The notes: a model not told the origin generated them from the letters alone. A DNA stretch of 13,492 nt from Candidatus Eiseniibacteriota bacterium (GCA_029569475.1 JAKQSZ010000013.1:1-13492); one strand, 5' to 3'. Shown: positions 1-7,320, counted from the first letter of the stretch. Numbers and translations are program-made.

Positions 1-26
1 TGAGGTTCCCCCGAAAAGATGGACAC
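1..26 (+). repeat. Left terminal inverted repeat of the IS
   Basis: Begins TGAGGTTCCCCC and ends GATGGACAC. It matches the reverse complement of 1223-1248 at 19 of 26 positions, with the mismatches clustered at 5-6, 12 and 14-17. It lies just downstream of the orfB stop codon, as expected for the 3' end of an IS3-family element. It is the first base block of the window. Confidence 0.85.
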
Positions 27-878
27 TCAGTTAGCATTCGAAGCCGCCTCGAAGGCGACCGGGCTGACGTAGTTGAGGTGTGAGTGAAGGCGCTTCCGGT
101 TGTAGAACTCCTCGATGAAACGGAAGACGTCGGCCATGGCCTGGTTGATCGTTTCGTACCCTCCCTCCGGCATCCACTCGTTCTTGAAGGAAGAGAAGAA
201 GATCTCGGCCACGGCGTTGTCCCAGCAGTTGCCCTTCCGGCTCATGCTCGGGCGGATGCCGAGGCGATCGAGCTCCCTGGTGAAGTCCTCCGCGGCGTAG
301 GTGCTCCCGCGATCGCTGTGGAAGAGCATGTCTTTCCTGATCCGGCGGCTCGTGGCGGCCATGGTGAGCGCCCGGAGGACCAAGTCGGTATCGTTCTCCG
401 AACCCATGCCCCAGCCCACGGCCTTTCGGGAGAACAGGTCGAGGACCGCGGCAAGGTAGAGCCAGCCTTCCTTCGTCGGAATGTAGGTCACGTCGGAGAC
501 CCACACCAGGTTGGGGGCCGAGACGGTGAAACGCCGGTCGAGCAGGTTCTCGGCGCAGGGCCGGGAATGGTCCGAGTTCGTGGTCGTGCGGAAGCGCCGC
601 CGCCGGCGCGCTCCCAGATCGTTCTGGCGCATCAGGCGGGCGATCCGATGGCGTCCACAGACTCTCCCCTGGGATCGCAGCGCTCGAACAATGCGCGGGC
701 TGCCGTAGGACTGGCGGGTGGAGGCCTGGAGCCGACGGATCTCTTGAACCAGCAGACGGTTCTCGGCCTCCCGCTCGCTCGTCGGCCGATGCCGGTAGGC
801 GTAGTACCCGGCTCGGGAGACTTCCAAGGCCCGGCACATCATACCGATGGCGTAGCTGTTCTCGTTGCGCTCGATCAC
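27..878 (-). CDS. IS3-family transposase OrfB, DDE catalytic domain
   Basis: The 283-residue product has an N-terminal HTH_21-like part (SRAGYYAY near residues 21-28, then Y58-GSPRI) followed by a retroviral-integrase-type core. The catalytic triad is visible: D129 in VWVSDVTYIP, D189 in FHSDRGS and E225 in WDNAVAEIFFSS, with exactly 35 residues between the second D and the E (DD35E). The conserved tail FYNRKRLHSHLNYVSP is present. The frame begins at a GTG (876-878) overlapping the orfA stop region, but it stays open upstream to the A8 slippery site, so the working enzyme is probably the OrfAB fusion made by -1 frameshifting. It cuts and joins IS ends. No inactivating change is seen. Confidence 0.93.
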   Translation of the reverse strand: MIERNENSYAIGMMCRALEVSRAGYYAYRHRPTSEREAENRLLVQEIRRLQASTRQSYGSPRIVRALRSQGRVCGRHRIARLMRQNDLGARRRRRFRTTTNSDHSRPCAENLLDRRFTVSAPNLVWVSDVTYIPTKEGWLYLAAVLDLFSRKAVGWGMGSENDTDLVLRALTMAATSRRIRKDMLFHSDRGSTYAAEDFTRELDRLGIRPSMSRKGNCWDNAVAEIFFSSFKNEWMPEGGYETINQAMADVFRFIEEFYNRKRLHSHLNYVSPVAFEAASNAN

Positions 879-1186
879 CTGGAACCTCGCGAGCGTTCTT
901 TCGCGAAGTACGCCGCCGTTTTTTTTACGAACTCGAGCTCCAGACGCAGCTCCCGATTCTCCCGCTCCAGGCGGCGCAGCTCCTCTTCAGCAGGCTTGAG
1001 GCGGCCCTTGCCCGGAAATGACCCCTCCGGATCCGAAAGGAAGTGCTGCTTCCACTGGCCCAGCAGCCCCGCCCCGATCCCGAGCTCCCGGGCTACTTGT
1101 GCGATCGGCCGGTTCTGCTCGACCACCTGGCGGACTGCCTCCAGCTTGTATTCCCGAGTGAATGACCGTCGAGGTTTCTTCTTCAT
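875..1186 (-). CDS. IS3-family transposase OrfA, HTH DNA-binding protein
   Basis: This 103-residue protein starts at ATG 1184-1186, preceded on the minus strand by GGGAGGGAG. Residues 8-50 form the HTH_Tnp_1 domain (FTREYKLEAVRQV, then IAQVARELGIG), which binds the terminal repeats. Residues 65-95 (AEEELRRLERENREL and following) form a leucine-zipper-like coiled coil used for multimerisation. The end, FVKKTAAYFAKE, is typical of IS3-group OrfA. It overlaps orfB by 4 nt in the -1 frame. Alone it usually acts as a regulator; fused to OrfB by frameshifting it makes the transposase. Confidence 0.92.
   Translation of the reverse strand: MKKKPRRSFTREYKLEAVRQVVEQNRPIAQVARELGIGAGLLGQWKQHFLSDPEGSFPGKGRLKPAEEELRRLERENRELRLELEFVKKTAAYFAKERSRGSR
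919..926 (-). other. A8 slippery site for programmed -1 frameshift (OrfA to OrfAB)
   Basis: Minus-strand bases 926 to 919 are eight A residues, read in orfA as GTA AAA AAA ACG. This includes an A_AAA_AAA heptamer in the correct phase. A -1 slip moves from the orfA frame into the orfB frame, which then reads without a stop through 879 into the orfB GTG. This is the standard IS3-family arrangement; I did not find a clear downstream stimulatory pseudoknot by eye. Confidence 0.8.
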
Positions 1187-1197
1187 GGACTCCCTCC

Positions 1198-1214
1198 CGT
1201 GGGATCATCCCACG
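1198..1214. terminator. Perfect 7-bp stem-loop between IS end and orfA, T-run on the plus side
   Basis: CGTGGGA-TCA-TCCCACG forms a perfect 7-bp stem with a 3-nt loop, followed on the plus strand by TTTT (1215-1218). It lies between the right terminal repeat and the orfA ribosome binding site. On the plus strand it could stop outward transcription. On the minus strand, in transcripts entering from outside, it would sit just before the orfA Shine-Dalgarno and could limit read-in expression. Either role is inference. Confidence 0.45.
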
Positions 1215-1222
1215 TTTTCGAG

Positions 1223-1248
1223 GTGTCCATCAAACCAGGGGAGGCTCA
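1223..1248 (-). repeat. Right terminal inverted repeat of the IS
   Basis: Read on the minus strand it begins TGAGCCTCCCC and ends GATGGACAC, pairing with the left end at 1-26. It lies upstream of orfA, so it is the transposase-promoter-proximal end. The interrupted RCC1 frame reads into this repeat and picks up six foreign residues before meeting a TGA inside it. Confidence 0.85.
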
Positions 1249-1947
1249 TTCCTCCCGAGGTGGTTGCTCCCCCATGCGACGAGGGAGCCATCAGCCTTGA
1301 GGCCGAAGCTGTTGCCCGCTCCAGCAGAGATGGCTACGAACTCGGTGTTCGGCAAGGGGACGTTGCACTCGCCGGAGTCGTTGTGCCCCCAGGCCACGAT
1401 CGAACCATCCGACTTCAGCGCCAGGCTGTGCCGGTACCCAGCCGCTATCTGGATGAAGTCACCATTGGGCTCGGGGATCTCGAGCTGGCCCCAGTCGTTG
1501 TCGCCCCACACCCGGATCGTCCCGTCGGCTTTCAGCCCGACCGTGTGCCACCCTCCGGCGCTGAGCTTGACGAAGTCCCGGTTCGGCTCGGGCGGAAAGC
1601 ACTGCCCCTGCGAACACGGCCCCCAACTCACCACCACGCCCCCAGGGGCCAGCGCCACCGTGTGGTATTGCCCCGCGTCGAAACTCAATAACCCCGAGTT
1701 GGGGGCGGGCACGCCCACACTGCTCATACTCGTTGTCCCCCCAGGCCACCAGCGAGCCGTCAGGCTTCATGGCCATGGAGAACCAGTAGCCCGCCGAGAT
1801 CGCCACCACGCCCCGCAGTGCGGATGGTTCCACCACCTCCTGCTTCCCCCATCCGACCGCCGACCCGGTGGTCTGGGCGTCCGCCTGGCCCGCGCTGGTG
1901 AGGATGGCCGCGATCGTGGCCAGAACGATCAGAACGCGTGGGAACAT
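1249..1947 (-). pseudogene. Secreted RCC1-repeat (beta-propeller) protein, IS-truncated and frameshifted
   Basis: Translation from ATG 1945-1947 gives a signal peptide (MFPRVLIVLATIAAIL, then an ASGQADA-type cleavage region before QTTGSAVGWG). It is followed by RCC1-like repeats of about 40 residues, each with an SxAG...H(S/T) strand, a GLKxDGS(I/L) strand and a (V/A)WGxN turn, joined by xVPxPN segments. The frame breaks near 1713-1716: removing one G from a GGG run restores QCGVPAPNSG, which matches the consensus of the other repeats. The 3' end is lost at 1248/1249, where the IS begins; the frame then adds NEPPLV and stops inside the IS repeat. Such proteins are exported and probably bind ligands or partners through the propeller; the target is unknown. 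The missing 3' part is expected to the left of the window. Confidence 0.85.
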
Positions 1948-2104
1948 GGCGATCAACTTCGTCGGAGAGTCATCGCGACCGTCATGGATCGAGGAGGGGT
2001 GCGGTCGGGCACCGCCGGCCGAACGCCTCGCTGGCCAATCGGTCTGCGGTACTGCTTCGACCGTCGAACTCCATCGGGCTGGACGCATCGCGCCTCCATG
2101 CTCC

Positions 2105-2124
2105 GTGGCCCTATGTGGCCCTAT
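2105..2124. repeat. Perfect 10-bp tandem duplication
   Basis: GTGGCCCTAT occurs twice without a gap, at 2105-2114 and 2115-2124. It lies just downstream of the proposed minus-strand transcription start, in the leader of the RCC1-repeat gene. It may be simple slippage or a two-site operator. Confidence 0.7.
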
Positions 2125-2141
2125 CGCTGTCGAACGACAGA

Positions 2142-2170
2142 ATCTTACTCGCATCAAACCGTGTGGTCAA
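2142..2170 (-). promoter_or_regulatory. Sigma-70-like promoter for the RCC1-repeat gene
   Basis: On the minus strand, TTGACC (2170-2165) is followed after exactly 17 nt by TAAGAT (2147-2142), matching 5 of 6 and 4 of 6 consensus bases. Transcription would start near 2135, giving a leader of about 190 nt before the ATG at 1947. No other good candidate was seen upstream of that gene. Assigned by eye only. Confidence 0.5.
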
Positions 2171-2309
2171 GAGCCTAGCAGACTGAATCGTCGAAGCGAC
2201 CAGGTCTGTTCTCTCCTCTCCGGTCGATCAGGAAAGCGGAACAGCACAAAGGAGGAGTACGAAACCGCGGACCATCAGGGAGACTTGACATGGGTCACTC
2301 CGTATCAGA

Positions 2310-2393
2310 CCTCTTTGTTCCTTGTTCTGCTTCCTTGTTCTGCTCCCTTCCTTACTTCATCTTCTCCCCTCTTTCTCGTTCTCTTTCCTCCCT
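2310..2393. repeat. Pyrimidine-rich tract with perfect 13-bp tandem duplication
   Basis: About 76 of 84 plus-strand bases are C or T, unlike the surrounding GC-balanced DNA. Within it, TTCCTTGTTCTGC is repeated exactly at 2318-2330 and 2331-2343. Several related CTTC/CTCT blocks follow. Such homopyrimidine tracts can form unusual DNA structures, or can mark pyrimidine-rich RNA. Confidence 0.7.
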
Positions 2394-2439
2394 GGTCCAC
2401 TCCTCGTTCCGCGCCATGGAATGGGGACGTGCTGGCGCG

Positions 2440-2468
2440 TTGACCGCCGGCCGGGCCTCTGGTAGGGT
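2440..2468 (+). promoter_or_regulatory. Promoter candidate for the meaB operon
   Basis: TTGACC (2440-2445), a 17-nt spacer, then TAGGGT (2463-2468). The -35 hexamer and spacer are the same as in the minus-strand promoter at 2142-2170; the -10 is weaker (3 of 6). A start near 2475 would leave a leader of about 90 nt before meaB. Confidence 0.4.
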
Positions 2469-2564
2469 CCCTGATCATTCATCTCGTTCAACCGGCTCAT
2501 CCATAGAGCCGACCATCCACCGCCGCGCCAGGCGCGGCGCCGCACAGGAGGGCACCCTTTCCAG

Positions 2565-3566
2565 ATGGCGAGACCGAGCCACGGGGTTGAAACCCTGGCC
2601 ACCGGCCTGCTTCAGGGAGACAAGAGGGCCCTCTCCCGCGCGCTCTCGTGGATCGAGGACGAGACCAGCGCCGGGACCGAGTTGCTGGACCGCATCTATC
2701 CGCATACCGGTCAGGCTGTCCGCATCGGCGTCACCGGCGCGCCGGGGGCCGGCAAGAGCACGCTGACCGACCTGCTGACCCGCCTCCTGCGCGCGGCCGG
2801 CGAGACGGTGGGGATCCTGGCGGTCGATCCTTCGAGCCCCTTCAGCGGCGGCGCCATTCTGGGCGACCGCATTCGCATGCAAAGCGTGGCCACCGATCCG
2901 GGGGTCTACATCCGCAGCATGGCGAGCCGGGGGAGCCTGGGCGGGGTGGCCGCGACCACGCAGCAGGCTTCGGAAGCCCTCGACGCGTTCGGTTGTCGCT
3001 GGATCATTATCGAGACGGTCGGTGTCGGTCAGTCCGAGATGGAGGTGGTCGGCATCGCGGACACGACCATTGTCGTGCTGGTGCCGGAGTCGGGGGACGG
3101 TGTCCAGATGATGAAGGCAGGCCTCATGGAGGCCGGAGACATCTTCGTCATCAACAAGTACGATCGCGAGGGAGGCGAGCGCATCCACAAGGAGATCCGG
3201 GCGCTGCTCGAGGTCTTGCACGACCGCCTGCCCGCGGACGGCTGGATCCCGCCGATCGTGCCGACCATCGCGATGCGCGACCAGGGAGGCGCCGAACTGC
3301 TCCAGGCGATCAGCCGGCATCGGGCCTGGCGCGAGGATGACGCCGACCGCGCGGCCCGGCTGCGGCAGGTCCGCATCCGGGAGCGATTGCGCACGCTGTT
3401 GCGCGCGCGGGTCGTGGAGTCGGCCTGGCGGCGCGGCGGACTGGAAGCGGCGGTGGACCAGGGGGCGGCGGCGGTGGCCCGGGGCGAGATCTCGCCGTAT
3501 CGGGTGGTCGAGAGGCTGGTCGAATCCTGCTGGTCCGGTTCGGACCGGGAAGGAGCGCGAACTTGA
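2565..3566 (+). CDS. meaB: MeaB/ArgK-type GTPase, chaperone of a B12-dependent acyl-CoA mutase
   Basis: The 333-residue product is a G3E-family P-loop GTPase. Visible motifs are the Walker A G58-APGAGKS65, the MeaB-typical [19 protein letters not shown] (87-105), the switch/Walker B region [12 protein letters not shown] (147-158) and the base-specificity motif NKYD (197-200, usually NKxD). Length is normal. MeaB proteins bind adenosylcobalamin mutases such as methylmalonyl-CoA mutase, gate cofactor loading and protect the enzyme from inactivation, in the cytoplasm. The ATG at 2565 follows AGGAGG (2546-2551). Its TGA overlaps the TTG start of the next gene, the B12-binding mutase subunit, which supports this role over the older ArgK kinase annotation. 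The mutase catalytic subunit is not nearby. Confidence 0.95.
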   Translation: MARPSHGVETLATGLLQGDKRALSRALSWIEDETSAGTELLDRIYPHTGQAVRIGVTGAPGAGKSTLTDLLTRLLRAAGETVGILAVDPSSPFSGGAILGDRIRMQSVATDPGVYIRSMASRGSLGGVAATTQQASEALDAFGCRWIIIETVGVGQSEMEVVGIADTTIVVLVPESGDGVQMMKAGLMEAGDIFVINKYDREGGERIHKEIRALLEVLHDRLPADGWIPPIVPTIAMRDQGGAELLQAISRHRAWREDDADRAARLRQVRIRERLRTLLRARVVESAWRRGGLEAAVDQGAAAVARGEISPYRVVERLVESCWSGSDREGART

Positions 3567-3985
3567 GCGGGAAGATCCGTGTTCTCGTGGGCAAGCCGGG
3601 GCTGGATGGCCATGACCGGGGCGCCAAGGTGATCGCCACCGCGTTTCGCGACGCCGGATTCGAGGTGATCTACACCGGGCTTCACCAGACGCCCGAGATG
3701 ATCGTCGAGGCCGCGGTGCAGGAGGATGTGGATGTCGTGTCGCTCTCCATCCTGAGCGGCGCGCACATGACGTTGTTCTCCCGCGTCCTGGAGCTCCTGC
3801 GCGAGCGGGGCGCCGGCGACATCCTGGTCATCGGCGGCGGGATCATCCCCGAGGAGGATGCGGCTCGCCTGCGGGAAATGGGGGTTGCAGCGATCTTCGG
3901 CCCGGGGACGCCGACGTCGGAGCCCATCCGGTTCCTCCGCGAGCGCTTCGCGGAAGCTGCGGCGGGACCGGCCGAGGAATCGTGA
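3563..3985 (+). CDS. Stand-alone cobalamin-binding subunit of an acyl-CoA mutase
   Basis: This 140-residue protein is a single B12-binding Rossmann-like domain, equivalent to the C-terminal domain of methylmalonyl-CoA mutase. The signature is exact: D15-x-H17-x-x-G20, then 41 residues, S62-x-L64, then 26 residues, G91-G92. H17 should be the lower axial ligand to cobalt. Related separate small subunits occur in archaeal-type methylmalonyl-CoA mutase and in isobutyryl-CoA or 2-hydroxyisobutyryl-CoA mutases, so the carbon substrate cannot be fixed from this chain alone. The start is TTG at 3563, overlapping the meaB stop (TTGA) behind GGAAGGAG, which implies translational coupling. It needs a separate catalytic subunit of about 500-560 residues encoded elsewhere. 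Confidence 0.93.
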   Translation: MSGKIRVLVGKPGLDGHDRGAKVIATAFRDAGFEVIYTGLHQTPEMIVEAAVQEDVDVVSLSILSGAHMTLFSRVLELLRERGAGDILVIGGGIIPEEDAARLREMGVAAIFGPGTPTSEPIRFLRERFAEAAAGPAEES

Positions 3986-4033
3986 ACCGCCGGTTTCGTT
4001 GATCTGGCAGGTGAACGATCTCTTCGATCCCGG

Positions 4034-4058
4034 TAGAATGACGGGTTCCTGAAACCCG
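4034..4058 (+). promoter_or_regulatory. Weak -10-like element followed by a small hairpin in the mutase subunit-scoA gap
   Basis: In the 229-bp gap, TAGAAT (4034-4039) matches the -10 consensus at 5 of 6 bases, but the best -35 at 17 nt (GTGAAC, 4011-4016) matches only 3. Directly after it, CGGGTT (4042-4047) and AACCCG (4053-4058) can pair around a 5-nt loop, without a following T-run. The site may start a separate scoA transcript or be a weak attenuator; neither is certain. Confidence 0.25.
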
Positions 4059-4214
4059 GGTACACCCGACTGCCGAAGCGGACGACGTCGCCGCCTCTTT
4101 GCTTGCCTTCCGGGGGGCACTGGATACGACGAACTCTCCGTGCTGCCTCATGTGCAGGGGCCGGAGGCGATACAACGGCCGGATCACCAGAAAAGACAGG
4201 AGCGGGCGCCATCC

Positions 4215-4919
4215 ATGGCAGTCAACAAGATCGTCCAGAACGCCGCCGCCGCGCTCGACCTCGCGCGGATTCCCGACGGCGCCTCGATCATGATGGGGGG
4301 CTTCGGTCTCTGCGGCATCCCGGAGCATCTCATCGCCGAGTTGCGCGGCCGGGGCGCCAAGGGGCTGACCGTCATCAGCAACAATGCGGGGGTGGATAAC
4401 TTCGGAATCGGAACCCTGCTCCAGACGCGTCAGGTGAAGAAGATGGTCTCGAGTTACGTGGGCGAGAACGCGCTCTTCGAGGCTCTGTACCTTTCCGGTG
4501 AACTCGAACTGGAATTCGTGCCGCAGGGGACCCTCTCCGAGAGGATCCGCGCGGGAGGGGCCGGCATTCCGGCCTTCTTCACCGCGACCGGCGTCGGGAC
4601 CCTGGTCGCGGAAGGCAAGGAGATCCGCCACTTCGACGGGCGCGACTATGTGATGGAACGCGGCCTCACGGCCGACTTTGCCTTCATCAAGGCCTGGCGG
4701 GGGGATCCCTGGGGCAATCTCGTGTACCGCAAGACGGCCCGCAACTTCAATCCCATGATGGCGACCGCCGCGAAGTTCGTCATCGCCGAGGTCGAGGAAC
4801 TCGTGCCCCTGGGATCGCTCGATCCGGAGGCCATCGTCACGCCCTCGATCTACGTCGATCTGATCTTCCAAGGGGACCATTACGAGAAGCGGATCGAGCA
4901 GAGGACGACGCGCCCATGA
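4215..4919 (+). CDS. scoA: 3-oxoacid (succinyl-CoA:acetoacetate) CoA-transferase, subunit A
   Basis: The 234-residue product is the alpha subunit of a class I CoA-transferase, with the glycine-rich CoA-binding segment [10 protein letters not shown] (28-37), SNNAG (55-59), and the family's C-terminal run [15 protein letters not shown] and [10 protein letters not shown]. Together with subunit B it moves CoA from succinyl-CoA to acetoacetate (or a similar 3-oxoacid), making acetoacetyl-CoA for the thiolase downstream. The ATG at 4215 follows CAGGAGCG; an in-frame start at 4140 would add 25 residues lacking family similarity. Its TGA overlaps an ATG of a small ORF (4916-4919), and subunit B starts 157 nt later, a longer gap than usual for this gene pair. 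Confidence 0.94.
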   Translation: MAVNKIVQNAAAALDLARIPDGASIMMGGFGLCGIPEHLIAELRGRGAKGLTVISNNAGVDNFGIGTLLQTRQVKKMVSSYVGENALFEALYLSGELELEFVPQGTLSERIRAGGAGIPAFFTATGVGTLVAEGKEIRHFDGRDYVMERGLTADFAFIKAWRGDPWGNLVYRKTARNFNPMMATAAKFVIAEVEELVPLGSLDPEAIVTPSIYVDLIFQGDHYEKRIEQRTTRP

Positions 4920-5080
4920 ACGGGACGCAGTGGAAGAGCGGCGAACGCCGCGCGTGCGTGGGCGGGGCGGTGCATTCGAGCGGCGAAGAGGCGTCCATGA
5001 GGGTGGCGCGGCGGATCGAGGACCGGCGGCAAGCGGGGGCGGATGCCGGGACGATGGAGAGAACGCGGAGGCTGTCATGA
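4916..5080 (+). CDS. Small ORF (54 aa) coupled by ATGA to both scoA and scoB
   Basis: The frame runs from an ATG overlapping the scoA stop (ATGA, 4916-4919) to a TGA overlapping the scoB start (ATGA, 5077-5080), filling the whole gap between the two subunits. A GAGG about 11 nt upstream could serve as a ribosome binding site. The 54-residue product is rich in Arg, Gly, Ala, Glu and Ser (starts [12 protein letters not shown], ends MERTRRLS), has no membrane segment and resembles no family I know. It may be a ribosome-passing leader that couples the two subunits, a true small protein, or a chance open frame in GC-rich DNA; the double overlap is its only real support. Confidence 0.35.
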   Translation: MNGTQWKSGERRACVGGAVHSSGEEASMRVARRIEDRRQAGADAGTMERTRRLS

Positions 5081-5748
5081 AGGCGGGACTGACCAAGGAG
5101 CAGATCGTGCGGCGCGCCGCCCTGGAGTTCCGTCCGGGGTTCTACGTCAACCTGGGAATCGGGATGCCGACCCTGGCCGCCAACTACATCCCGGAGGGAA
5201 CGGAAATCGTCCTCCAGTCGGAGAACGGACTCCTCGGCATCGGTCCCTTTCCGCGGGCCGGCGAGGAGGACGCTGATCTGATCAATGCCGGGAAGCAGAC
5301 CATCACGGCGGTGCCGGGGTCGGCCTTCTTCTCCAGCGCCGAGAGCTTCGCCATGATCCGGGGCGGGCACGTGGATCTGACGATCCTGGGCGCGATGGAG
5401 GTGGACCAGGAAGGGAACCTGGCCAACTGGATGATCCCGGGCAAGCTGGTCAAAGGCATGGGAGGCGCGATGGACCTGGTGGCCGGGGCGCAGCGCGTCA
5501 TCGTGACGATGCAGCACTGCGCGAAGGACGGCTCGCCCAAGCTGCTCGAGCGTTGCACCCTGCCGCTGACCGGGACGCGCGTGGTCCAGCGGATTATTAC
5601 CGAGTACGCGGTGGTGGATGTGGTGGCGGGGCGCGGCTTCGTCTGCCGCGAACTGGCGCCGGGTTTCACGCTGGAAGAGGTCCAGGGTTTCACCGGGGCG
5701 CCATTGCACGACGGCGGCAACATCACGACCATGGATATCGGGGAATGA
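5077..5748 (+). CDS. scoB: 3-oxoacid CoA-transferase, subunit B
   Basis: The 223-residue product is the beta subunit. It carries the catalytic glutamate E49 in [10 protein letters not shown], which forms the glutamyl-CoA thioester, preceded by [13 protein letters not shown] (25-37). It also has the [15 protein letters not shown] and [11 protein letters not shown] segments typical of SCOT beta chains. The ATG at 5077 follows CGGAG with 6-nt spacing and overlaps the stop of the small ORF. The last codons (GAT ATC GGG GAA TGA) are the first copy of the 20-bp tandem repeat array, so the C-terminus DIGE may be repeat-derived. The stop also overlaps an ATG (5745-5748). Active as a heteromer with ScoA in the cytoplasm. 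Confidence 0.94.
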   Translation: MKAGLTKEQIVRRAALEFRPGFYVNLGIGMPTLAANYIPEGTEIVLQSENGLLGIGPFPRAGEEDADLINAGKQTITAVPGSAFFSSAESFAMIRGGHVDLTILGAMEVDQEGNLANWMIPGKLVKGMGGAMDLVAGAQRVIVTMQHCAKDGSPKLLERCTLPLTGTRVVQRIITEYAVVDVVAGRGFVCRELAPGFTLEEVQGFTGAPLHDGGNITTMDIGE

Positions 5749-5872
5749 CACCTGATATCGGGGGATGACACCTGATATCGGGGAGTGACACCCATATCGG
5801 GGGATGACACCTGATATCGGGGGATGACGCCTCGTATCGGGGAATGACACCGGATATCGGGGAATGACACCG
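5734..5872 (+). repeat. Seven-copy 20-bp tandem repeat array with ATGA in most units
   Basis: Consensus unit GATATCGGGGGATGACACCT. Copies begin at 5734, 5754, 5774, 5794 (19 nt, lacks the first G), 5813, 5833 (starts CG) and 5853; a decayed eighth follows. Copies differ by one to three bases. The first overlaps the scoB 3' end. Each unit keeps TGAC and most keep ATGA, so ATG starts recur every 20 nt and open 24-nt frames overlapping by 4 nt, encoding MTPDIGG or MTPDIGE and close variants (5745-5768, 5765-5788, 5804-5827, 5824-5847, 5844-5867). The last ATG (5864) opens the frame of the downstream acyl-CoA dehydrogenase. There are no unique spacers, so it is not CRISPR. Confidence 0.9.
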
Positions 5873-5995
5873 GTCTGCGGGACTGCTCCGCGCCGCCGAT
5901 GTCCAGCCGGACACAGTCGCCGAACCCGTCGGGGTGGATCACCGGAGCAGCCGGGGCCTGCCGCGGCGCGATCACATGAGGAGGACCGGTACGCC

Positions 5996-7132
<1,137 letters not shown>

Positions 7133-7320
7133 CCGCCATGACGCTCGCAATGGCCACCGTGATGCACGAGCATCGACCGGGCTCGGGAACGCCTGAGCCG
7201 TGAATCCGTGGCGAGGTGGCGAGAATGCCCCCAGTCAAGAGAGACCCATGGCCAACCAGCGGGCGGACGCGGATCGCGCGAACGCCCCGCCGCGATAGAG
7301 TCCAGGAAGGAGTGCAATCG
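7133..7320 (+). other. 188-bp gap between dehydrogenase 1 and thiolase, no gene seen
   Basis: No convincing reading frame, terminator with a T-run or strong promoter was found. An in-frame upstream extension of the thiolase exists from about 7216 but lacks family similarity, and the AGGAAGGAG at 7304-7312 points to the ATG at 7321. A short direct repeat GTGGCGAG occurs near 7208-7225. Confidence 0.5.

Larger units (their letters stand above)
1..1248 (-). mobile_element. IS3-family insertion sequence, both ends present
   Basis: A 1248-bp element bounded by imperfect 26-bp terminal inverted repeats that begin TGAG and share GATGGACAC near their inner end (19 of 26 positions match). Inside, on the minus strand, lie two overlapping reading frames with the order, sizes and -1 frame relation of IS3-family orfA and orfB, and an A8 slippery run before the orfA stop. 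Length, TGA-type ends, DDE transposase and frameshift layout all fit the IS3 family; the IS3-like subgroup is only a guess. All parts needed for transposition look intact. Its right end interrupts the RCC1-repeat gene at 1249. The left flank is outside the window, so the expected 3-4 bp target duplication cannot be checked; the right-flank bases are TTCC. Confidence 0.93.
1948..2564. other. Divergent intergenic region, no gene seen
   Basis: This 617-bp stretch separates the minus-strand RCC1-repeat gene from the plus-strand meaB operon. Reading frames here lack coding character and recognisable domains. It holds a promoter candidate for each flanking gene (2142-2170 minus, 2440-2468 plus), a perfect 10-bp tandem repeat (2105-2124), and a pyrimidine-rich tract (2310-2393) containing a perfect 13-bp tandem repeat (2318-2343). 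A purine-rich AAAGGAGGAG at about 2249-2258 resembles a Shine-Dalgarno but no convincing start follows it. Confidence 0.6.

Noticed and set aside
84..1691. Long plus-strand reading frame across the IS and RCC1 gene
   Set aside because: It is antisense to well-supported transposase and RCC1 frames, and its translation resembles no family.
2285..2290. Perfect TTGACA -35 hexamer on the plus strand
   Set aside because: No acceptable -10 lies 16-18 nt downstream (GACCTC at 17 nt).
2290..2766. Plus-strand ORF starting MGHSVSDL through the pyrimidine tract into meaB
   Set aside because: Low-complexity translation out of frame with meaB; no family resemblance and no suitable ribosome site.
4140..4214. 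Upstream in-frame start for scoA
   Set aside because: The 25 added residues do not fit the family and the Shine-Dalgarno points to 4215.
5734..5872. CRISPR array
   Set aside because: The repeats are directly adjacent with no unique spacers, the unit is only 20 nt, and no cas genes are in the window.
5184..5975. Minus-strand repeat protein encoded by the 20-bp array
   Set aside because: The repeated peptide only reflects the DNA repeat; there is no start with a ribosome site, and the frame is antisense to scoB.
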